A DNA stretch of 64,000 nt from Flavobacteriales bacterium 34_180_T64. GTDB taxonomy: Bacteria; Bacteroidota; Bacteroidia; Flavobacteriales; Flavobacteriaceae. Location: assembly GCA_002162765.1 (NCBI GenBank), contig MAAR01000011.1, positions 224,633 to 288,632 on the forward strand, in the 5' to 3' direction. Below the pieces are notes generated by a model. That model was not told the DNA's origin, did not search any database, and saw nothing but the letters and a program-made list of their open reading frames with translations. Shown piece after piece: positions 1 through 8,076 of the stretch (the stretch's first letter is position 1; each line of letters begins with the position of its first letter). The position numbers and the translations under genes were made by a program.

Positions 1-540
1 TTCACATTGCCTCATCATAAAGAATCAGTTAAGAGCTGGTATGTAAAACGTTTAGGAGATTCTTGGAGCGATGCAAAACAACTTGATTCACCTATAAATG
101 ATGATTTTGTTTTTTATTCGAATGAAGCAAAAAACGGAGATCTTTATTATACAAATGTATCAAAACGAAAAATGTATTATGCACCTAAAAAAGATGACAA
201 ATATCCCGAAGTGCACGAATTGGCAACCGGAGGTTTTCATGGTTTTATTTCCCCTTCTCAGGATTATTTAGTGGCAAATGCTAGAAATAAAGAAGATGAT
301 CAAAGAAAAAGCGATATTTATGTCTATTTCAGGGAAAAAGACGGGACATGGTCAAAACCTATTAACCTTGAAAGTGACGTAAATTCTAATTTTCCTGAAA
401 CATGCCCGAGTATTACTCCTGACGGTAAATATTTATTTTTTGGTAGATATAACGAAGAAGGTGGTTTATCAAACTTTTATTGGGTGAGCACTGAAATTAT
501 CAGCAAGTTAAAATCAGAATACTTTAAAAAGTTTAAATAA
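1..540 (+). CDS. PD40/TolB-like beta-propeller protein, 5' end cut by window
   Basis: The reading frame is open from base 1, so the true start lies upstream. A TTG at base 7 is only an internal codon. The roughly 179 visible residues carry WD40-like Tol-Pal (PD40) blades. Examples are the repeated [19 protein letters not shown] and the blade end [15 protein letters not shown]. The next gene encodes a paralogous protein with the same blade signatures and overlaps this stop by one base (taATG), so the two are probably co-transcribed. PD40 proteins of this kind are usually exported, but the signal peptide is outside the window. Substrate or partner cannot be told. Confidence 0.8.
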   Translation, partial: FTLPHHKESVKSWYVKRLGDSWSDAKQLDSPINDDFVFYSNEAKNGDLYYTNVSKRKMYYAPKKDDKYPEVHELATGGFHGFISPSQDYLVANARNKEDDQRKSDIYVYFREKDGTWSKPINLESDVNSNFPETCPSITPDGKYLFFGRYNEEGGLSNFYWVSTEIISKLKSEYFKKFK

Positions 541-1409
541 TGAAAAAAACGTGTTTTATTATAGCGCTTATATTTTTAAGTGCTTGTACTGCTAAAAAAG
601 AGAAAAAACAACAAAGTAATGCACCAATATCAGAAGAAATTTATCTTGGACAAAAACCTCCGGGTTTAATTCCTGAATTGTTTGCACCTGAAATTATTAA
701 AACCGAATTTAGACAGGCAGCTGGTGTTTTTTCTCCAGACTTAAAGGAGTTTTATTTTCGCAGAAGAGGAGGGAAGTATAAAAACAATGCTTTGGTTGTT
801 GTTAAATTTGAAGATAACAAATGGACTGAATCACTTGTAGCGGAAAGAGCAGGCGAACCCTTTATTTCACAAGATGGAAACATTATGCATTTGGGGAGAA
901 AATTTAGAGAACGAACTACTTCTGGTTGGTCTGAAGCAAAAAACCTTGAAGCTCCTTTTGATAAATATCGTATTATGCGACTTACTTCTGCATCTAACGG
1001 CACGTACTATTTTGATGAGGCCAGTGAAACAGGTCCGCTTCGTTATTCTCGACTAATAAATGGTGTTCATGAAAAACCTAAAACTTTAAATATTGAAGAC
1101 ATTGGAAATTGGAATGCACACCCATTTATTGCTCCAGATGAATCTTATGTAATCTGGGATGATCAAAGAGAAAAAGGTGGATATGGAGATGCAGATTTAT
1201 ATATTTCTTTTCGAGAAAAAGATAATACTTGGGGACCTTCAATTAATTTAGGTGATACAATAAACACAGAATTTGCAGAAGCTTATGGTAGCATAACACC
1301 TGATGGAAAATATTTCTTCTTTCATAGAGGATACGGGAATAATAAAGCAGATATATTTTGGGTAGATGCACAAATTATTGAAGCACTCAGGCACAAATAC
1401 AAAAGTTAA
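540..1409 (+). CDS. PD40 domain lipoprotein
   Basis: A 289-aa protein with a lipoprotein signal peptide: MKKT, a hydrophobic run, then lipobox LSAC with Cys about residue 16. It is expected to be lipid-anchored in the envelope. The rest has PD40 beta-propeller blades, including a C-terminal pair ([20 protein letters not shown] and [16 protein letters not shown]) that mirrors the end of the preceding gene. The start overlaps the upstream stop by one base, so the pair looks like a tandem duplication in one transcript. Such Bacteroidetes proteins are often annotated as TolB-like. The role is unknown. Confidence 0.8.
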   Translation: MKKTCFIIALIFLSACTAKKEKKQQSNAPISEEIYLGQKPPGLIPELFAPEIIKTEFRQAAGVFSPDLKEFYFRRRGGKYKNNALVVVKFEDNKWTESLVAERAGEPFISQDGNIMHLGRKFRERTTSGWSEAKNLEAPFDKYRIMRLTSASNGTYYFDEASETGPLRYSRLINGVHEKPKTLNIEDIGNWNAHPFIAPDESYVIWDDQREKGGYGDADLYISFREKDNTWGPSINLGDTINTEFAEAYGSITPDGKYFFFHRGYGNNKADIFWVDAQIIEALRHKYKS

Positions 1410-1457
1410 ATTTTTATAAATTTACATTCAAAATAGTAATAGATTTTGAAAATTGAC

Positions 1458-1479
1458 TAATTTTGTACCGACTGGTCTA
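1458..1479 (+). promoter_or_regulatory. tetR1 promoter -7 box with operator A1
   Basis: TAATTTTG at 1458-1465 matches the Bacteroidetes -7 consensus TAnnTTTG. Two bases later, at 1468-1479, is CCGACTGGTCTA, a variant of the palindrome TAGACTAGTCTA seen in perfect form at 5864. The operator would cover the transcription start, as expected for autorepression by the TetR protein encoded about 105 nt downstream. The promoter assignment rests on motif match only. I see no convincing -33 element. Confidence 0.6.
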
Positions 1480-1583
1480 ATATCGTATTTGAGTAATCAA
1501 AAATAGACAGTAATTAAAAGTAGAAATGAAAGCGTTGTAAATGTATTCAACTTCGTTTTTGAATTCAAAAGTTTAACATTAAA

Positions 1584-2147
1584 ATGACTAAAGAAAAAGC
1601 ATTAACGGCAGGATTAGAACTTTTTTCAGAAAAGGGATACAGCAATGTAGGCTTGAATGAGATTTTAGAAACAGCCGAAATTCCTAAAGGATCATTCTAT
1701 CATCATTTTAAAAGTAAAGAAGCATTTGCTATTCAAGTTCTGGAACGCTATTCAAATTGTGGTTTAGTGGTTTTTAAAGATGCTTTACTTAAACAATCTG
1801 TATTATCACCAAAAGAGCGCATCAAATCTTATTATAAGGATAGAGCCAATGAGTTTGAACAAAAACAATTTGTAAAAGGTTGCTTATTAGGCGATAGCTG
1901 TTCGGAAGGTGGCGTAAGCGATGAATTTAAAACCTTTGTAGAAGAACAATTAGAAAAATGGGAATTCACCATAGAATGTTGTTTGGAAGAAGGTAAAGAA
2001 AACAATCAAATATCAAAAAAAGTAGACACTAGAATGATGGCTTCTGTTATATTAAATGGTTGGGAAGGGGCCATTTTTAGAATGAAATCCAGCAAAAATA
2101 GACAACCTTTAGACGATTTTATACAAAGCCTTAATTTATTAATCTAA
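1584..2147 (+). CDS. TetR/AcrR family transcriptional repressor (tetR1)
   Basis: A 187-aa TetR-type regulator. The N-terminal helix-turn-helix (about residues 1-50) has the typical GYSNVGLNEILETAEIPKGS segment followed by FYHHFKSKEAF. The C-terminal half carries the GCLLGDS motif seen in the LmrA/YxaF-like group and would bind the inducer. It sits directly upstream of an old yellow enzyme gene. Matching operator sites lie at its own promoter (1468) and before the OYE gene (2170), so it most likely represses both. It is paralogous to the regulators at 5267 and 11143. Its operator type is the same as that of the 5267 module, so the two regulators could cross-talk. Confidence 0.9.
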   Translation: MTKEKALTAGLELFSEKGYSNVGLNEILETAEIPKGSFYHHFKSKEAFAIQVLERYSNCGLVVFKDALLKQSVLSPKERIKSYYKDRANEFEQKQFVKGCLLGDSCSEGGVSDEFKTFVEEQLEKWEFTIECCLEEGKENNQISKKVDTRMMASVILNGWEGAIFRMKSSKNRQPLDDFIQSLNLLI

Positions 2148-2169
2148 AAAATTTTCATAAAAAACTAAA

Positions 2170-2181
2170 CCGACTAGTCTA
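2170..2181. promoter_or_regulatory. Operator A2 before OYE gene
   Basis: CCGACTAGTCTA contains the perfect core palindrome GACTAGTC. It lies in the 63-nt gap between tetR1 and the OYE gene, 29 nt before the OYE start codon. The same motif recurs at 1468, 5244 and 5864, always next to a tetR promoter or before the first reductase gene of a module. Confidence 0.6.
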
Positions 2182-2210
2182 ATATAAATAAATAATTAAA
2201 AATAAAACAT

Positions 2211-3299
2211 ATGAATTCATTAACAACATTCCAATTGGGCGACCTACAATTAAAAAACAAAATAGTCATGGCTCCAATGACACGCACCCGAGCAACCAAC
2301 TATATTCCAAACAAAATAATTGCTGAATATTACGGGCAACGTGCCTCAGCTGGTTTAATTATTACCGAAGGCACTTCTCCATCAGCAAACGGATTAGGCT
2401 ATCCGCGTATTCCTGGTGCATATTCGGATGCTCAAATTAAAGGATGGAAAGATGTTGCGGATGCCGTACACACTAAAGGTGGGAAAATATTTGTACAAGT
2501 GATGCATACGGGTCGCATTTCTGCACAAATAAATATGCCAGAAGGAGCAACCATTATAGCGCCATCGGCAATACAAGCGGCTGGTCAGATTTTTTCTGAA
2601 ACAGGAATGGTAGATCACGGGATGCCAAAGGAAATGACCAAAGACGATATTTTAAAAACGCAAGACGAATATGTTTATGCTTCCGAACGTTTAATCAATG
2701 AAGCAGGAATTGATGGGGTAGAATTACACGCCGCAAATGGCTATTTACTAGATCAATTTATCAACCCTAAGTCAAACCATCGTAACGATGAATATGGTGG
2801 TTCGGTTGAAAATCGCAATCGTTTTGTGATAGAAACTGCACAAAAAGTAGCCGATACTGTTGGTGCAAATAAAGTAGGAATTCGTATTTCGCCTTTTGGT
2901 GTGTATAATGATTTACAAAGTGACTATGAGGATGTTGAAGAAACCTTTATCGCTTTGGCAAAGGAACTAAAAGACATAGGATTAGTTTATATGCATATCG
3001 TGGTTCAGGAAGATTCTTTTGGAGTTACAGATGCACGTACAGACCGACAATTAAACCTAAGAAAAGCGATTAAGAATACCTTTGAAGGGACTGTAATTAC
3101 TGGAGGAAATGTCTCTACGATAGCCACTGCAGATGCCGTTTTAAACGAAGGTTTTGATTTGGCTTATGTAGGAAGACCTTATATATCGAATCCAGATTTT
3201 ATTGAGCGATTGAAAAATAAAGTCGCATTACAAGCTCCCAATCCAGAGACCTTTTTTGGTATAGATGCAGTAGGCTTTACGGATTATGCGTTTGCTTAA
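2211..3299 (+). CDS. Old yellow enzyme family NADH:flavin oxidoreductase (NemA-like)
   Basis: A 362-aa TIM-barrel FMN ene-reductase. It shows the N-terminal KNKIVMAPMTRTRA segment, the active-site region around ELHAANGYLLDQFINPKSN with HRNDEYGGSVENRNRF, and a C-terminal AYVGRPYISNPDF phosphate-binding segment. Members of this family (NemA, XenA/B, OYE) reduce activated C=C bonds, quinones, maleimides and nitro compounds using NAD(P)H. The length is normal for the family. It follows tetR1 and operator A2 and precedes a RidA-like gene by 15 nt, so it is probably an electrophile-inducible detoxification gene. A second, diverged copy lies at 11808. Confidence 0.92.
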   Translation: MNSLTTFQLGDLQLKNKIVMAPMTRTRATNYIPNKIIAEYYGQRASAGLIITEGTSPSANGLGYPRIPGAYSDAQIKGWKDVADAVHTKGGKIFVQVMHTGRISAQINMPEGATIIAPSAIQAAGQIFSETGMVDHGMPKEMTKDDILKTQDEYVYASERLINEAGIDGVELHAANGYLLDQFINPKSNHRNDEYGGSVENRNRFVIETAQKVADTVGANKVGIRISPFGVYNDLQSDYEDVEETFIALAKELKDIGLVYMHIVVQEDSFGVTDARTDRQLNLRKAIKNTFEGTVITGGNVSTIATADAVLNEGFDLAYVGRPYISNPDFIERLKNKVALQAPNPETFFGIDAVGFTDYAFA

Positions 3300-3314
3300 T
3301 TTAATATTGATACA

Positions 3315-3770
3315 ATGAATATCGAAAAAAAGTTAAGCGAATGGCAGTTAGAGCTTCCAGCGCCAAGTAATCCAGGCGGATCGTATACGCCTGTAAATAT
3401 TCGAGGCAAGGTGGCTTATGTTGCCATTCAGTTTCCGATAATTAATGGTGAATTACAGTATAAAGGACGGTTTGGAGACGATTTAAGTACCGAAGATGGC
3501 TATAAAGCTATGCAACTGGCGGTATTAAATGTATTATCTCAAATAAACGATAAAATTGGTTTCGACAACATAGAAGGTCTAAACCATATGGATGCGTATT
3601 ACCAATCTGGAGAAAACTGGAATGAAGCACCTCGTGTTGTAGATGGAGCATCGGATTTGTTTTTACATGTCTTGGGAGCAAAAGGAACACATTCCAGAGC
3701 TATTTTTGGGGTACATAAATTATATGGTAATTTGTCTGTAGCTATTACTTGCCATTTTACATTGAAATAA
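3315..3770 (+). CDS. RidA/YjgF family protein
   Basis: A 151-aa member of the YjgF/YER057c/UK114 superfamily of trimeric enamine/imine deaminases, in the longer subgroup of about 150 aa. Visible features are NIRGKVAYVAIQFPIINGEL near residues 28-48, AMQLAVLNVLSQI, and the C-terminal ASDLFLHVLGAKGTHSRAIFG segment. It starts 15 nt after the OYE gene and is probably translated from the same transcript. It is followed by a good rho-independent terminator. Hydrolysis of reactive imines or enamines would fit an electrophile-detoxification operon. The actual substrate is unknown. Confidence 0.85.
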   Translation: MNIEKKLSEWQLELPAPSNPGGSYTPVNIRGKVAYVAIQFPIINGELQYKGRFGDDLSTEDGYKAMQLAVLNVLSQINDKIGFDNIEGLNHMDAYYQSGENWNEAPRVVDGASDLFLHVLGAKGTHSRAIFGVHKLYGNLSVAITCHFTLK

Positions 3771-3787
3771 TTTTATCTACACTTTAA

Positions 3788-3832
3788 AAAATAAAAGTAG
3801 AAACTCTGAATTTGTGCTTCTGCTTTTATTTT
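3788..3832 (+). terminator. Terminator after tetR1-OYE-ridA module
   Basis: AAAATAAAAGTAGAA (3788-3802) can pair with TTCTGCTTTTATTTT (3818-3832) in a 15-bp stem with one wobble. The stem is followed by TAATTTTTA. It lies 18 nt after the ridA-like stop. Confidence 0.7.
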
Positions 3833-4230
3833 AATTTTTACATTTCCTAATCACTGAGAAATGCGAAGCATTTACGAATACTTCTAACACAAATATTAAA
3901 GACCTGAGTAATCTCGTATTTAAAAATCACTGAGAGATTTTACAGCATAGTAAGTTTATAGGTTCACAAGCACCTATTTATTAAAATAGAGCGTGCGAAT
4001 AAACACTTTTATGTGACTAGCCTGTGCTGAGTGAAGCCAAAGATTCACGATTTCTATTAACAATAAGCATACATGAGTACATATGTATGGAATGGGCTAC
4101 AAACAGATACTGCCTTTAGAGTATTTTTTAAAGGCTGCGTTTACATGACCATGAATTGAAAGTGCTAAGGAATATAATTCCTACAGTATTAAGTTTTTTG
4201 TATCTTACAGGAAACTAACTATTTAACCTT
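3833..4230. other. Intergenic region without recognisable genes
   Basis: About 400 nt between the ridA terminator and the mddA-like gene. Both strands are broken by stops and no protein fragment was recognised. Fragments such as TCACTGAGA (twice, near 3852 and 3928) and AATCTCGTATTTAAAAA loosely resemble parts of the 1.1-kb repeat R1 near 10541-10562, so this could be eroded repeat sequence. I cannot show that by eye. Confidence 0.35.
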
Positions 4231-4974
4231 ATGAAAAACATCATAATATTCATTTATGGCATAGTATCGTATGTTGTATTTCTAGCTTCATTTTTATACG
4301 CTATTGGCTTTGTGGGCCAACTCCTGGTTCCTAAAACTATTAACTCTGGTGTAACATCAGGAATAACAGAATCTTTAGTTATTAATTTAGTACTATTAAG
4401 TCTTTTTGCGGTACAACATTCAGTTATGGCGCGACCTGCATTTAAAAAATGGTGGACTAAAATTATTAGTCCAGCCATAGAGCGCAGTACTTTTGTGCTA
4501 TTAACCAGTTTGCTATTATTCTTAATATTTTGGAAATGGCAGCCTATGACCACTAAGGTTTGGAATATAGAAGGCGAAACCTACGTTCTTATTATCAATA
4601 TCATATTTTGGATCGGTTGGCTTATAGTCTTACTCTCAACCTTTATGATCAATCATTTTCATTTATTTGGATTGGATCAGGTCTATACTAAAATGAAAAG
4701 TAAGCCTCCAACCGGATTAAAATTCACAGAGCGTTTCTTTTATAAATTTGTTAGACATCCTATTATGACTGGTTTTATTATTGCTTTTTGGGCAACGCCC
4801 GAAATGACTCAAGGCCATTTGCTATTTGCTACAGTGACCACCTTATACATTTTAATTGCTGTAAAATATTTAGAAGAACGTGATTTAAGAAATGAATTAG
4901 GCGATACTTATGTGAGCTATCAAAAACGGATTCCTATGTTATTTCCGTTTTTAAAGTTTGGAAAAAAAGGTTAA
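4231..4974 (+). CDS. mddA: NnrU/isoprenylcysteine methyltransferase-like membrane protein, probable methanethiol S-methyltransferase
   Basis: A 247-aa polytopic membrane protein with about five to six hydrophobic helices. The N-terminal half has AVQHSVMARPAFKKWW and AIERSTFVLLTSLLLF, typical of the NnrU/MddA group. The C-terminal half has FYKFVRHPIMTGFIIAFWA and YLEERDLRNELGDTYVSYQ, the SAM-binding signature shared with ICMT-type methyltransferases. MddA proteins methylate methanethiol to dimethyl sulfide. The gene is alone between intergenic DNA and the repeat remnant R0, which begins 35 nt after its stop. Another ICMT-like activity is possible. Confidence 0.75.
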   Translation: MKNIIIFIYGIVSYVVFLASFLYAIGFVGQLLVPKTINSGVTSGITESLVINLVLLSLFAVQHSVMARPAFKKWWTKIISPAIERSTFVLLTSLLLFLIFWKWQPMTTKVWNIEGETYVLIINIIFWIGWLIVLLSTFMINHFHLFGLDQVYTKMKSKPPTGLKFTERFFYKFVRHPIMTGFIIAFWATPEMTQGHLLFATVTTLYILIAVKYLEERDLRNELGDTYVSYQKRIPMLFPFLKFGKKG

Positions 4975-5009
4975 GGCAATATATGCAAGATAAATATAGT
5001 TTAAGCCAT

Positions 5010-5196
5010 TTTACATAATGTCGAATTATAATGTTGAAAACGAATTATAATGTTCTGCGTTATGTAAATGAGCTTTGGTAAAAAGCGAAAGTTGTTACCA
5101 CAGTTTCTTCAAAAATTTAATACAAAAAGTTTCTTCTACTAAAGTTAATGGAACACTTTTTATGCGACGACATAGGAGGGAAGCATAATGTGTGTG
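5010..5196 (+). repeat. Repeat remnant R0 (3' end of the 1.1-kb repeat, with compact attC-like palindrome)
   Basis: The last ~140 nt (GTTCTGCGTTATGTAA onward, through GAGCTTTGG, GTTAATGGAACACT, GACATAGGAGG and ATGTGTGTG) match the 3' ends of R1 (10889-11034) and R2 (17493-17640). The front is a compact 59-nt inverted repeat: TTTACATAATG at 5010-5020 against CGTTATGTAAA at 5058-5068. Between them GAATTATAATGTT occurs twice in direct orientation. No gene is visible inside. Like the other copies it lies directly upstream of a regulator gene, here tetR2. Confidence 0.8.
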
Positions 5197-5210
5197 CAAT
5201 TCAAATATAC

Positions 5211-5255
5211 TTTGTGATTTATTAAAAAGTATTATCTTTGTAGCCGACTGGTCTA
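5211..5255 (+). promoter_or_regulatory. tetR2 promoter with operator A3
   Basis: TTTG at 5211-5214 and TATCTTTG at 5233-5240 are 18 nt apart, a good match to the Bacteroidetes -33/-7 promoter. Operator CCGACTGGTCTA follows at 5244-5255, over the expected transcription start. This is identical to operator A1 (1468-1479). It also argues that translation starts at 5267, downstream of the promoter. Confidence 0.75.
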
Positions 5256-5266
5256 ATATATGCATA

Positions 5267-5842
5267 ATGAAAACAGATACAATTGATAACATTTTAGAAA
5301 TAGGAACGGATTTAATTCTTAAAAACGGATATAATAATGTTGGTTTAAATAAGATATTGGAAACCGCAAATATTCCAAAAGGTTCGTTTTATTACTATTT
5401 TAAAAGTAAGGAAGATTTTGGTATTCAAGTAATCAAGTTTTATTCTGAAAATTCACTAACCTTTTTAAACAGTTATCTAACAGATAGTACTAAAATGCCT
5501 AAGGAAAGAATTATTTCTTTTTTTGAAGATATGCAAAAAGTATATGTCGATAAGGAATTTAAAGAAGGATGTTTATTAGGTAATAGTAGTCTAGAATTAT
5601 CAGATATGTCTAAAGCATTTAGTGATTCGGTTGCAAACGAATTAAATAAATGGCAAGATTGTTTTGAGTTATGTATTAAAGAAGGCCAGGATGCAAATAC
5701 CATTAAGAAAGATGAATCAGCAAAAGACATGAGTGATTTTATTCTAACAACTTGGGAAGGTTCTTTATTGCGCATGAAAGCATCTAAGAACACTGATTCT
5801 ATTGTAACGTTTATTAAATTTTTAAATAATTACATACTATAA
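5267..5842 (+). CDS. TetR/AcrR family transcriptional repressor (tetR2)
   Basis: A 191-aa TetR regulator starting at the ATG right after the promoter. The frame extends up to 5192, but those codons precede the promoter and lie in repeat-derived DNA. The helix-turn-helix includes GYNNVGLNKILETANIPKGS followed by FYYYFKSKEDF. The ligand domain has EGCLLGNSS. It is clearly paralogous to tetR1, and the operator sites around it (5244 and 5864) have the same sequence type. It is followed by a dehydrogenase module in the same direction, so it is probably the local repressor. Confidence 0.9.
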   Translation: MKTDTIDNILEIGTDLILKNGYNNVGLNKILETANIPKGSFYYYFKSKEDFGIQVIKFYSENSLTFLNSYLTDSTKMPKERIISFFEDMQKVYVDKEFKEGCLLGNSSLELSDMSKAFSDSVANELNKWQDCFELCIKEGQDANTIKKDESAKDMSDFILTTWEGSLLRMKASKNTDSIVTFIKFLNNYIL

Positions 5843-5863
5843 AAAAATTTAATCCATTAGTAG

Positions 5864-5875
5864 TAGACTAGTCTA
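5864..5875. promoter_or_regulatory. Operator A4, perfect palindrome before SDR gene
   Basis: TAGACTAGTCTA is a perfect 12-bp palindrome in the 91-nt gap between tetR2 and the first SDR gene. It is the best copy of the operator type found at 1468, 2170 and 5244, and defines the consensus half-site TAGAC. Confidence 0.65.
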
Positions 5876-5933
5876 ATAAAAACATGAACATAAAAATAAT
5901 AATAAATAAAATTAAAACAAAAAAAGTAAAATT

Positions 5934-6656
5934 ATGAACACCTTAGAAAACAAAACAATAGTAATTATTGGCGGAAGCCAAGGAATCGGATTAGACACAG
6001 CTAAACAAGCAATTGCAAAAGGAGCAAATGTAACAATAGCAAGTAGATCTAATGAAAAGTTAGAAAAAGCGAAAGCATTTTTAGATGGAAATGTGTCAAC
6101 CTATCAACTAGACGGGAGTAACGAAGAAGAAGTAAAAACATTCTTTGAGCAATTTGATGCAATTAATCATCTTGTCATTTCTTCATCTGGTGCTTACGGT
6201 GGACCAATTCAAGAATTAGATTTGAATATGGCAAAAGAATTATTTAATTCTAAGTTATGGGTTCAAATGAACGCAGTAAAACATGCAAGCCCAAAAATGG
6301 GAAAAGGAGATTCAATTACATTATTCTCTGGAATAGTAAGTAAGAAAGCAATCGTTGGTCAAATGCCATATACAGGTGTTGGAGGAGCAGTAGAATCTTT
6401 AGGGAAAATGTTAGCATTAGAATTAGCACCAACAAGAGTAAATGTAATTACTCCTGGGTTTATTCACACAACTGCTTGGGATGCATTTATGCCAGAAGAA
6501 CAACAAAATGAATTTTTTAAAGGATTTGCAGAAAGTTTACCAGTGAAGCAAATTGGTGTAGCAAAAGACGTTTCTAAAGGCGTATTATTCTTTATGGAAA
6601 GTGATTATGTTACAGGAGCAGTCCTAGATATAGATGGAGGACAAAAATTAGTTTAA
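5934..6656 (+). CDS. Atypical short-chain dehydrogenase/reductase lacking the catalytic lysine
   Basis: A 240-aa SDR-fold protein with NAD(P)-binding motif IGGSQGIG near the N-terminus, GQ-containing C-terminal end DIDGGQKLV, and the PGFIHTTAWDAF segment after beta-6. Ser132 (LFSG) and Tyr146 (PYTGVGGA) are in the catalytic positions, but the YxxxK lysine is replaced by Gly150. Without that lysine classical dehydrogenase chemistry should be impaired, so it may be a divergent reductase or use another mechanism. It lies behind operator A4 and is first in a run of SDR, SDR, deaminase, quinone reductase and hydrolase genes. Confidence 0.85.
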   Translation: MNTLENKTIVIIGGSQGIGLDTAKQAIAKGANVTIASRSNEKLEKAKAFLDGNVSTYQLDGSNEEEVKTFFEQFDAINHLVISSSGAYGGPIQELDLNMAKELFNSKLWVQMNAVKHASPKMGKGDSITLFSGIVSKKAIVGQMPYTGVGGAVESLGKMLALELAPTRVNVITPGFIHTTAWDAFMPEEQQNEFFKGFAESLPVKQIGVAKDVSKGVLFFMESDYVTGAVLDIDGGQKLV

Positions 6657-6663
6657 TTAAATA

Positions 6664-6686
6664 GGGCAGAAGCAATGCTTCTGCCC
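6664..6686 (+). terminator. Strong hairpin between the two SDR genes
   Basis: GGGCAGAAGC and GCTTCTGCCC form a perfect 10-bp stem with a 3-nt AAT loop, 7 nt after the first SDR stop and 20 nt before the second SDR start. It is followed by ATTTATAAAAATAG, a weak U-tract on the + strand. It could be a partial terminator or an RNA-stabilising element that sets unequal expression of the two genes. Confidence 0.6.
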
Positions 6687-6705
6687 ATTTATAAAAATAG
6701 TAACA

Positions 6706-7410
6706 ATGAAAATTAAAAATTCAAACGTATTAATTACCGGAGGAAGTTCAGGTATTGGCAAAGAAACAGCAAAACAATTTATTGCAAAAGGAGCAACAGT
6801 AGTCATAACTGGTAGAGATGAAACTAAGCTAAAACAGATAGCAAAAGAAATAGGTGCGATTCCATTGCTTTTCGATATTAGTGATTTAAAATCCATTCCT
6901 AAAAAAGCTAAAGAAGCAATGCCCCTTTTAGAAGGCAGAATTGATGTGTTAGTTAACAATGCTGGTATTGGAGTATTTCCAATTCTAGGAGAAATCACAG
7001 AAGCTGATTTATTAAATGTCTATAACACCAATGTATTTGGTTTGGCATTATTGACTCAAGAACTATTGCCAATGTTCAAAACACAACAATCTGGAAACAT
7101 TATCAATATTGGATCTACTGCGAGTTTAAAAGGTTTTGCAAGAGGTTCTGTATATGCAGCATCAAAATTTGCTGTAAGAGGAATGACGCAATCTTGGCAA
7201 GCTGAATTGCGACCAGATAATATTAGAGTCTCTTTAATCAATCCAAGTGAGGTGACCACTGCATTTGCCGATAAAACTAGAGAAGAGCGTAATGAAGAGT
7301 CTAACAAATTAGGGGCTAAAGATATTGCAAAAACAATTATATCTATAGTCGAAATGCGAGACAAAGGTTTCGTTCCAGAAGTCACAGTTTGGGCTACAAA
7401 TCCCTTTTAA
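6706..7410 (+). CDS. Short-chain dehydrogenase/reductase (classical)
   Basis: A 234-aa classical SDR. It has the cofactor motif TGGSSGIG at residues 11-18, NNAG near residue 85, catalytic Ser in NIGSTAS, and the YAASK motif with Tyr150 and Lys154. The family reduces carbonyls or oxidises alcohols with NAD(P)(H). Best named only as SDR family. It follows the lysine-less SDR by 49 nt with a strong hairpin between, and its stop is one base from the start of the deaminase gene. The substrate is unknown. Confidence 0.9.
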   Translation: MKIKNSNVLITGGSSGIGKETAKQFIAKGATVVITGRDETKLKQIAKEIGAIPLLFDISDLKSIPKKAKEAMPLLEGRIDVLVNNAGIGVFPILGEITEADLLNVYNTNVFGLALLTQELLPMFKTQQSGNIINIGSTASLKGFARGSVYAASKFAVRGMTQSWQAELRPDNIRVSLINPSEVTTAFADKTREERNEESNKLGAKDIAKTIISIVEMRDKGFVPEVTVWATNPF

Positions 7411-7411
7411 A

Positions 7412-7972
7412 ATGAAATACATAACACTATTTACTTTTTTAATTACACTAAGTTCTTGTGCATCTAACACTCAAAAATCTGAAAGTAAAAACAGCAAAAC
7501 AACTACAGAGATGAAACAAGATAAAAACTTTATAAGAGACGCTATTGAAATGGCCAAGTCATCTAAATTAAAAGGAAATTTGCCCTACGGATGCATTCTT
7601 GTCAATAAGGAAGGTGAAGTCGTTTTAAAAGGCGAAAATACCATTAATACAGATCACGATATGTTAGCTCATGCAGAAATAAACATGCTTAGCGAAGCAA
7701 GTAAAATCTTCAGTCATTCTGATTTGAGTTCATTCACTATTTATACAAGCGACGAGCCTTGTCCCATGTGTGCCTCAGCGATATATTGGACTGGTGTCGG
7801 GAAATTGGTGTATGGATTAAGTAAACCTGAATACTATAATATTGTCGGAAAAGAAAACCCTAATTGGGTTTTTGAAATATCAGCTAGAGAGGTATTAGCA
7901 AAGGGTAGGCGAAACGTTGAAGTTGTAGGCCCAATATTAGAGGAAGAAGCTGCTAAACTGCATGTAAATTAG
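7412..7972 (+). CDS. Nucleoside deaminase-fold enzyme with lipoprotein signal peptide
   Basis: A 186-aa protein. Residues ~33-186 are a cytidine/deoxycytidylate deaminase-family domain (guanine deaminase/TadA-like). The zinc site is complete: His87-Ala-Glu89 and Cys117-Pro-Met-Cys120. The N-terminus is unusual: MKYITLFTFLITLSSC reads as a lipoprotein signal with a LSSC lipobox, followed by a Ser/Lys/Thr-rich linker. A cytoplasmic start at the later Met (about residue 31, MKQDKNF) is possible and would remove the signal. It is spaced one base from the SDR gene upstream. If exported, it would act on nucleobases or other aminated compounds outside the cytoplasm. Confidence 0.8.
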   Translation: MKYITLFTFLITLSSCASNTQKSESKNSKTTTEMKQDKNFIRDAIEMAKSSKLKGNLPYGCILVNKEGEVVLKGENTINTDHDMLAHAEINMLSEASKIFSHSDLSSFTIYTSDEPCPMCASAIYWTGVGKLVYGLSKPEYYNIVGKENPNWVFEISAREVLAKGRRNVEVVGPILEEEAAKLHVN

Positions 7973-8076
7973 TTTTTAGATAATAGTATCCAATCTAAAG
8001 TTTTTTTGGATCAAATAAACCCTTTGTGATGACCTTACAAACCAACTTAATAATTAAACAATAAAAACATTAAAAA

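Noticed and set aside
3833..4230. Possible decayed repeat or gene in the gap before the mddA-like gene
   Set aside because: Only short similarities to R1 are visible by eye and no protein fragment could be read.
5192..5266. Upstream extension of tetR2 (25 extra residues)
   Set aside because: These codons precede the -7 box (5233) and operator, and the first part is repeat R0 sequence.
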